Shown here: positions 1 to 3,775 of the stretch, in pieces
Numbering within the stretch: position 1 is the stretch's first letter
Layout: each line of letters begins with the position of its first letter
Source of the DNA: an uncultured Eubacteriales bacterium
GTDB taxonomy: Bacteria; Bacillota; Clostridia; Oscillospirales; CAG-272
Reading direction: 5' to 3'
Assembly (NCBI GenBank): GCA_900556615.1
Contig: USPP01000078.1
Location: forward strand, 1 to 6,969
DNA length: 6,969 nucleotides
Program-made: the position numbers and the translations under genes
Notes under the pieces: model-generated
The model's input: only the letters and a program-made list of their open reading frames with translations
Database searches by the model: none
What the model was told of the DNA's origin: nothing

Positions 1-440
1 GCTGCTGTTTTCGCACCGTCCATTGACTCGAGGGTAGTATATTTCTCGGCATCGGCTTTTCTGATAACGGCAACCTGCCAATTGTTCATATATGACTGTG
101 ACATGTCCATTTCTGCTTTCAGTTCGTCTGTAACCGTCATACCGTTCCAAATACAATCGATCGCCTTTGACTTCAGTTCAACAACCTTCTTGTCCCAAAC
201 AATTTTTACAAATTCCGCTTTTACGCCAAGCTTCTCGGTAACTTTTTCTGCAAATTCTGTTTCAAATCCCGTCCAATTACCGTCATCGTCGGTATAATTC
301 ATCGGCTTAAATATCGTCACACCGATTTTCAGCGTTCCCTTTGATTCAATATATTCCCAATCCTTTTTTGTATCCGCACAGGATGAGAAAAGTACAAGCG
401 CCATAGTCAAAATTAAAATCATCGATATAAGCTTTTTCAT
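1..440 (-). CDS. Amino-acid ABC transporter substrate-binding lipoprotein (family 3), C-terminus cut by window edge
   Basis: Captures a small polar solute, most likely an amino acid, outside the membrane and delivers it to an ABC importer. The first 146 residues are visible; family members are usually 250-290, so roughly half is missing. Residues 1-21 form a lipoprotein signal peptide: KK, a hydrophobic stretch, then LFSSC, with Cys21 as the likely lipidated residue. SBP_bac_3 hallmarks follow: KGTLKIGVTIFKPMNY (34-49), DGNWTGFETEFAEKV (53-67) and IDCIWNGMTVTDE (94-106). The start is the ATG at 438-440, preceded by GAGAGG (449-454). A strong promoter lies just upstream. Known: this family is normally encoded beside a permease and an ATPase, which would lie left of the window. 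Odd: the Arg expected just after TVTDE, which usually binds the ligand carboxylate, is Leu107. Family assignment is firm; the ligand is unknown. Confidence 0.93.
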   Translation of the reverse strand, partial: MKKLISMILILTMALVLFSSCADTKKDWEYIESKGTLKIGVTIFKPMNYTDDDGNWTGFETEFAEKVTEKLGVKAEFVKIVWDKKVVELKSKAIDCIWNGMTVTDELKAEMDMSQSYMNNWQVAVIRKADAEKYTTLESMDGAKTA

Positions 441-477
441 GTCAGATTCCTCTCAAATCTCTAAATAATATGCTGAT

Positions 478-506
478 ATTTTATCATAGTAAAGCGTTAA
501 AGTCAA
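478..506 (-). promoter_or_regulatory. SigmaA-type promoter of the substrate-binding protein gene
   Basis: On the minus strand a -35 box TTGACT (501-506) and a -10 box TAAAAT (478-483) are separated by exactly 17 bases, each one mismatch from consensus. The -10 lies about 38 bases upstream of the ATG and the sequence behind the -35 is AT-rich. A small palindrome, TGATA-TTT-TATCA (474-486), covers the -10 and could be an operator, although AT-rich -10 regions produce such symmetry by chance. Confidence 0.85.
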
Positions 507-574
507 TAGATATTTACTGAATTATATATTTTCGTCATAATAAGCAAAATCAGTGTAAAAAAACATGAATAAAG

Positions 575-1186
575 TCATAAATACGCTATAACACGATGAA
601 TGGGGAAACCTTTTTCGGAAAAATTTCTCTCGTATTCTGTAAGAATGTTATCCGCAGCATATATGCTATTGTGAAGATCTCTTGTAAGATCTCTGAGCTT
701 AAAGCCCTCCTGCTCAAACTGCTCAAGAGAAAAATCGAACAGTCCGACATTGTCTGTTTTCAAAACGATATCACCATCGGGTATTAAAATTTTTTTATAA
801 AGATCAAGAAAGGCTTTGTAAGTAAGTCTTCTTTTATAATATCCTTTTTTGGGCCACGGATCCGAAAAATTCAGATAAATTCTGCTTACGGTTCTCTCTT
901 CAAAAAAATCAAGAAGCCTTGAAGCATCACTGTTAATAAGCTTCACATTTCCGATATTCTCGGATTTAAGCTTCTCTGCCGCAAGAAGTATGATATCGCT
1001 AATCTTTTCCATAGCAATAAAATTTTTCTCGGAATGCCTTTTAGCTGATTCTAAAATAAAAGCCCCTTTCCCGCATCCTATCTCAAGTTCAACAGGGAAT
1101 TTTTCTATTTTTGATTTATCTGATAAAAAATATTCTGAACAAGCGACAATTCTTTCTGCTCCATGCTTTTTTTTTCGCATTCTCAT
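575..1186 (-). CDS. trmB: tRNA (guanine-N7-)-methyltransferase TrmB
   Basis: Uses S-adenosylmethionine to make 7-methylguanosine at position 46 of the tRNA variable loop; a soluble cytoplasmic Rossmann-fold enzyme. With the ATG at 1184-1186 it has 203 residues, close to the 213 of the Bacillus subtilis enzyme as I remember it. Visible motifs in that numbering: SAM-binding ELEIGCGKGAF (33-43), the family signature NFSDPWPKKGYYKRRL (106-121), LKTDN (142-146) and the C-terminal TEYERNF...GFPIHR (183-198). I chose this ATG because the protein then begins MRMRKKKH, like MRMRHKPW in B. subtilis. An in-frame GTG at 1199-1201 (five residues longer) and the next ATG at 1178-1180 are possible; none has a strong ribosome binding site. 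A nine-A run encodes the RKKK near the N-terminus. The gene has its own promoter and diverges from the DUF1700 gene. Confidence 0.96.
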   Translation of the reverse strand: MRMRKKKHGAERIVACSEYFLSDKSKIEKFPVELEIGCGKGAFILESAKRHSEKNFIAMEKISDIILLAAEKLKSENIGNVKLINSDASRLLDFFEERTVSRIYLNFSDPWPKKGYYKRRLTYKAFLDLYKKILIPDGDIVLKTDNVGLFDFSLEQFEQEGFKLRDLTRDLHNSIYAADNILTEYERNFSEKGFPIHRVIAYL

Positions 1187-1231
1187 ATTGTATTTTCTCA
1201 CAATCTTTGGTATAATATAAATTATGATGCT

Positions 1232-1260
1232 ATTATACTATAAATTCAATTGGATTTCAA
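1232..1260 (-). promoter_or_regulatory. SigmaA-type promoter of trmB
   Basis: On the minus strand a -35 TTGAAA (1255-1260) and a perfect -10 TATAAT (1232-1237) have 17-base spacing. The predicted transcript start near 1225 leaves a leader of about 40 bases before the ATG at 1186. The -35 side overlaps a near-palindrome at 1242-1257 shared with the divergent upstream region. Confidence 0.82.
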
Positions 1261-1280
1261 GCAATTTTTTATTTGATAAT
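1250..1280 (+). promoter_or_regulatory. Possible promoter of the DUF1700/DUF4097 genes
   Basis: TTGGAT (1250-1255) and GATAAT (1275-1280) resemble -35 and -10 boxes, but the 19-base spacing is long. The position, about 50 bases before the ATG at 1334, is sensible. If real, its -35 overlaps that of trmB on the other strand, so the two promoters would compete. This is weak evidence; I saw no better candidate in the 147-base divergent gap. Confidence 0.3.
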
Positions 1281-1333
1281 CCGCTTCCGTATTTTTCGAC
1301 GGACAATATTTTCTTGAAAGGAACCGTTCATAG

Positions 1334-2284
1334 ATGGATAAACAGACATTCTATACACAGCTTTCGGAAAAGCTTTCGGCGTTAGGAGTAGGCGAGGAAT
1401 ACATAAATCGCCATCTCAATCAGTTCGACAATTATTTTTCTGAAAAAAGCGATGAAGAAGTAAGTCAGGAGATTTCAAAGCTCGGAAGCATCGATCGTGT
1501 TGCAGCAAGAATAAAACGTATAACCGAAAAAACGGCGCTCGATAATGAAAGCAATGAGCATCAAGCTGCAACGGAAACAGTACCCTGCGAATCCAATTCC
1601 GATGCTGATGAGACAGAATCGGAAAAATCTTCTGAAAAACGGCAGCAAACAGGTGAATTTTCATTTGTAACCCGAAAAAAAGAACCTGCATATGAAGCTT
1701 CTTTGGCTCAGAAGTACGATAGTAATACTCCACCCCAGAATCGTCAGAGTTCCGCATCTCTTTCTTCAAAAGATATATCTAATCAAGATATAAAACGCTC
1801 GAAAGTCAAATCGGTAACAGAGACACCCCTCGGAACGGTCGGATATACTGTACCTGATAACGAAACAATTAAAAATAATACCAGAAAATTTTGGCTACTG
1901 TTTGCCGCAACGCTTCCTTTAACAGCAGCAGTCGTTTTTGCCGTTGCTCTTCTCTTTGCATCTGCATTTTTTGCCATAGCCGTTCTTATCATTGCCGCCG
2001 TTGCCCTTCTTGTCGCAATGACCGCAGCCGGTACGCTGACTTCGGTATTCGGACTTATTTTTGGCGTAGCACAAATGCTTTCCAGTTTGCCTATAGGTTT
2101 GTACGAATGCGGTTTAAGTATTATAATCGGTTCCGTTGTCCTTTTTTGCGGGATACTTGTTTATAATTTTGCAGTGCGGCTGATGCCTTTTGCCGCAAAA
2201 TGGCTCCTTGTTTTTGCGAAATACGTGATAAAAAAAGCAAAGGAACTATATGTATACTTTAAAAAGGAGTGTATTGGAGGATGA
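1334..2284 (+). CDS. HAAS/DUF1700-type multi-pass membrane protein
   Basis: A 316-residue membrane protein of unknown biochemical role. Residues 1-66 (MDKQTFYTQLSEKL... to RIKRITEK) have the HAAS/DUF1700 pattern: an acidic helical bundle in which two helices lead to an EEVSQEISKLGS turn and then VAARI. Residues 67-180 are polar, rich in Ser, Glu and Lys, and probably disordered. From 184 to 282 there are about four hydrophobic segments (roughly 185-208, 209-232, 234-256, 260-282), then a basic amphipathic tail ending KKECIGG. AAAGGA (1317-1322), 11 bases before the ATG, supports the start. The stop overlaps the next ATG (ATGA), so translation is coupled to the DUF4097 gene. Known: such proteins often sit in PadR-DUF1700-DUF4097 operons linked to envelope stress. 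Inferred: a membrane partner for the DUF4097 protein. The linker is longer than usual for the family. Confidence 0.82.
   Translation: MDKQTFYTQLSEKLSALGVGEEYINRHLNQFDNYFSEKSDEEVSQEISKLGSIDRVAARIKRITEKTALDNESNEHQAATETVPCESNSDADETESEKSSEKRQQTGEFSFVTRKKEPAYEASLAQKYDSNTPPQNRQSSASLSSKDISNQDIKRSKVKSVTETPLGTVGYTVPDNETIKNNTRKFWLLFAATLPLTAAVVFAVALLFASAFFAIAVLIIAAVALLVAMTAAGTLTSVFGLIFGVAQMLSSLPIGLYECGLSIIIGSVVLFCGILVYNFAVRLMPFAAKWLLVFAKYVIKKAKELYVYFKKECIGG
2264..2269 (+). promoter_or_regulatory. Ribosome binding site deciding the DUF4097 start
   Basis: AAGGAG lies 11 bases before the ATG at 2281. A GTG at 2269-2271 in the same frame would add four residues (MYWR) but overlaps this site, so it is rejected as the start. 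A second GGAGG (2276-2280) abuts the ATG and is too close to be the main site. Confidence 0.7.
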
Positions 2285-3177
2285 AACCTACTTCTTTAAT
2301 TTTTCTTGCTCTTTCAGTAATACTGTTTGTCGGTGGATTCATGGCCTGCGGAATTGCGAAATCCATGGCTAAAACTCAAGGTATAAAAATCTATGATCAA
2401 GAAATAAATGCGGAGGGAGACTCCGTATATACCTATAATATTTCTGACGAAAGCATAACAAAGCTCTCTCTTGTGTTTGCCGATGTGGATGTGAATATAA
2501 TCGGTACTGCTGAAGACAGCTATATCGAACTGAAAAATTTTGATGTTAACTCATATAAAACTACACTTAGTGGTTCGTCAGTAACAATAAACGGAACTGT
2601 CAGCTTTATTTCCTCCATGATTGATATGAGCGGAGGCGGTATACAGTTTAAAGGATTAAGGTATTTCTTTCTCGACAAACCCGATCCTGACAGACCGAAA
2701 ACAGTTAATATATATATATCTGAAAATTCCGGTCTGAAAAGTCTTAATGTCACCACAGAAAAAGGAACCGTCTATTGTAAGAATCTTTCTAATCCAATTG
2801 ATTATTATATAACGACAAATGATTCGGACATTGTTTTTGATAAAATCGAAACCATTTCCATTGCGGAACTCAAAACAACAAACGGAAATATTTCGATAAC
2901 GACATCTGAAATAGCAACGCTTTCGGCAAATATTGAAAACGGCAATCTTTTGGTTGAAGCCAACGGAGCCTATTCTGCCAATCTCGCTACTTATAATCTT
3001 ATGGCAACGGAAGGAATTGTTACCTATAACGGAACAAAGTCAGAAGAAACGCCCGGTGAACTGAAAATCACTTCCCCCGCACCAAAATGCCTTATTAAAG
3101 CACTTGTAACAAACGGTAATATTACTGTAAATGACGGTGCAACCGACGAATCTCTTGCAATTTCTGCCACCGAGTAA
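2281..3177 (+). CDS. DUF4097-family beta-repeat envelope protein
   Basis: A 298-residue protein with one hydrophobic N-terminal segment (about 5-24), acting as a signal anchor or signal peptide, and an extracytoplasmic beta-strand domain. Cys23 (FMAC) gives a poor lipobox, so lipidation is possible but not favoured. From residue about 60 the chain is a run of short beta strands with the DUF4097 repeat look: EKGTVYCKNL (160-169), TTNGNISITTSEI (199-211), IENGNLLVEANG (218-229), ATEGIVTYNG (242-251) and VTNGNITVNDG (276-286). These Asn-Gly turns suggest a beta-solenoid. Known: the family includes LiaG-like proteins and adhesin-head-like domains; no catalytic activity is established. Inferred: it works at the outer membrane face with the DUF1700 protein, whose gene overlaps it. 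Residues 105-140, with the stretch SGGGIQFKGLRYFFLDKPDP, look like a loop inserted between the strands. Confidence 0.85.
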   Translation: MKPTSLIFLALSVILFVGGFMACGIAKSMAKTQGIKIYDQEINAEGDSVYTYNISDESITKLSLVFADVDVNIIGTAEDSYIELKNFDVNSYKTTLSGSSVTINGTVSFISSMIDMSGGGIQFKGLRYFFLDKPDPDRPKTVNIYISENSGLKSLNVTTEKGTVYCKNLSNPIDYYITTNDSDIVFDKIETISIAELKTTNGNISITTSEIATLSANIENGNLLVEANGAYSANLATYNLMATEGIVTYNGTKSEETPGELKITSPAPKCLIKALVTNGNITVNDGATDESLAISATE

Positions 3178-3213
3178 ACAGCATTGCTTTGAATAATTCA
3201 TCAGCTTATGGGG

Positions 3214-3238
3214 AATATTTATTATGCCAATAAATATT
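3214..3238 (+). repeat. Perfect inverted repeat directly before the DUF378 ribosome binding site
   Basis: The arms AATATTTATT (3214-3223) and AATAAATATT (3229-3238) are exact reverse complements around ATGCC. The right arm ends at the base before AAGGAG (3239-3244). In RNA this is a ten-pair A-U hairpin that leaves the ribosome site free; in DNA it could be an operator. A second palindrome, TGAAT-A-ATTCA, lies at 3190-3200 in the same 76-base gap. Confidence 0.75.
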
Positions 3239-3244
3239 AAGGAG
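3239..3244 (+). promoter_or_regulatory. Ribosome binding site deciding the DUF378 start
   Basis: AAGGAG stands nine bases before the ATG at 3254, an ideal distance. An in-frame ATG at 3224 would add ten residues, but it falls in the loop of the inverted repeat and has no good site of its own. Confidence 0.85.
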
Positions 3245-3253
3245 CTGATAGAA

Positions 3254-3472
3254 ATGTTAGATAAAATTGCATTGGCATTAGTTATAATCGGCGGAATAAA
3301 TTGGGGCAGCATTGGTCTGTTCAGATTTGATATCGTTGCATGGTTATTCGGCGGCCAAACCGCTATAGTAAGCAGAATCGTATATACCCTTGTCGGTCTT
3401 GCCGCCCTGTGGTGCATCTCGCTTTTGTTCAGAACAGATTCTGAAACAGTTGAAAGGCATCACCCGCAATAA
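3254..3472 (+). CDS. DUF378 family small membrane protein
   Basis: A 72-residue integral membrane protein of unknown function. It begins MLDKIALALVIIGGINWGSIGLF, which carries the DUF378 signature: LDKIA, then a glycine-rich helix with INWG and a GLF turn. FDIVAWLFGG follows, then a second helix at RIVYTLVGLAALWCISLLF (about 41-59), the other family hallmark. The tail TDSETVERHHPQ is polar. Two membrane helices are expected, roughly at 4-23 and 42-59, and the length is normal for the family. The start is set by AAGGAG. It follows the DUF4097 gene by 76 bases with no evident terminator between, so it may share that transcript or have its own promoter in the gap. A weak hairpin with a T-tract (3508-3527) and the strong stem at 3737-3770 are candidate transcript ends. 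Confidence 0.88.
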   Translation: MLDKIALALVIIGGINWGSIGLFRFDIVAWLFGGQTAIVSRIVYTLVGLAALWCISLLFRTDSETVERHHPQ

Positions 3473-3487
3473 AACGGTTTCCTTTCC

Positions 3488-3730
3488 TTATGCAGGATAA
3501 CGCGACGAACTCAACGGAGTTATTTTTCGCCAAGTTTTAAGGCAACACCGCCGCGGATGTACGGCTATCGCCTTTATTGCGCATATGCTTGCCTCTATTC
3601 CGTCATACTTCACCAATTTCGTAGGCAGAGGTACCACTCTTGTCTCCTCAATTTGTATCGTCTGACGAAAAATAAAAATCCGGCGGCGCATCTGCGCAAC
3701 AATCCTTGTGCAGTATTGCCTTAAGTTATC
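3488..3730. repeat. Candidate interspersed or structured element in the convergent gap
   Basis: This fills most of the 303-base gene-free stretch between two converging genes. It is GC-richer than its surroundings (about 55% over 3541-3600) and full of paired segments: TTATTTTTCG (3520-3529) with CGAAAAATAA (3666-3675), exact; TTAAGGCAACAC (3537-3548) with GTATTGCCTTAA (3713-3724), one mismatch; a hairpin CTGCGCAA/TTGTGCAG with a six-base loop (3692-3713, one G-U); and AACTC/GAGTT (3508-3521). The two long pairs interlock rather than nest. A 67-codon frame on the minus strand (3691 to 3488) spans it but looks unlike a normal protein. I have an unverified impression that similar sequence recurs in gut Clostridia genomes. 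Edges are approximate. It may be a mobile repeat, a structured RNA or a decayed remnant. Confidence 0.45.
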
Positions 3731-3736
3731 ATAATT

Positions 3737-3770
3737 GGGGGACTGTTTGCGTTAATGCAAACAGTCCCCC
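3737..3770. terminator. Strong hairpin, likely shared terminator of two converging units
   Basis: GGGGGACTGTTTGC (3737-3750) and GCAAACAGTCCCCC (3757-3770) form a perfect 14-bp stem around GTTAAT. On the plus strand it is followed by GTTGTTTATT, a fair U-tract, so it can end transcription coming from DUF378. On the minus strand it starts five bases after the permease stop codon, but the sequence beyond it (AATTATGATAACTT) is only moderately U-rich. Bidirectional use is inferred from position. Confidence 0.78.
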
Positions 3771-3775
3771 GTTGT

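Noticed and set aside
557..578. Possible terminator after trmB: four-base stem ATGA/TCAT followed on the minus strand by seven T.
   Set aside because: The stem is only four A-T-rich pairs and overlaps the stop codon, too weak to call; the T-run alone does not make a terminator.
1416..1769. 117-codon minus-strand frame within the DUF1700 gene.
   Set aside because: Antisense to a well-supported gene; its composition is what the reverse of a low-complexity polar linker gives.
3189..3221. Possible promoter for DUF378 (TTGAAT, then TATTTA).
   Set aside because: Spacing of 21 bases and a poor -10 box; not supportable.
3224..3253. Upstream in-frame ATG for the DUF378 gene at 3224.
   Set aside because: It lies in the loop of the inverted repeat, lacks a good ribosome site, and the family pattern begins at MLDKIA (3254).
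3040..3417. 125-codon minus-strand frame across DUF4097 and DUF378.
   Set aside because: It is antisense to two genes with clear family signatures and good start signals, and its own sequence shows no recognisable domain.
3508..3527. Hairpin AACTC-AACG-GAGTT followed by ATTTTT, as a terminator for DUF378.
   Set aside because: Only five pairs, two of them G-C. The much stronger stem at 3737-3770 is the better candidate; this one is kept as part of the structured element.
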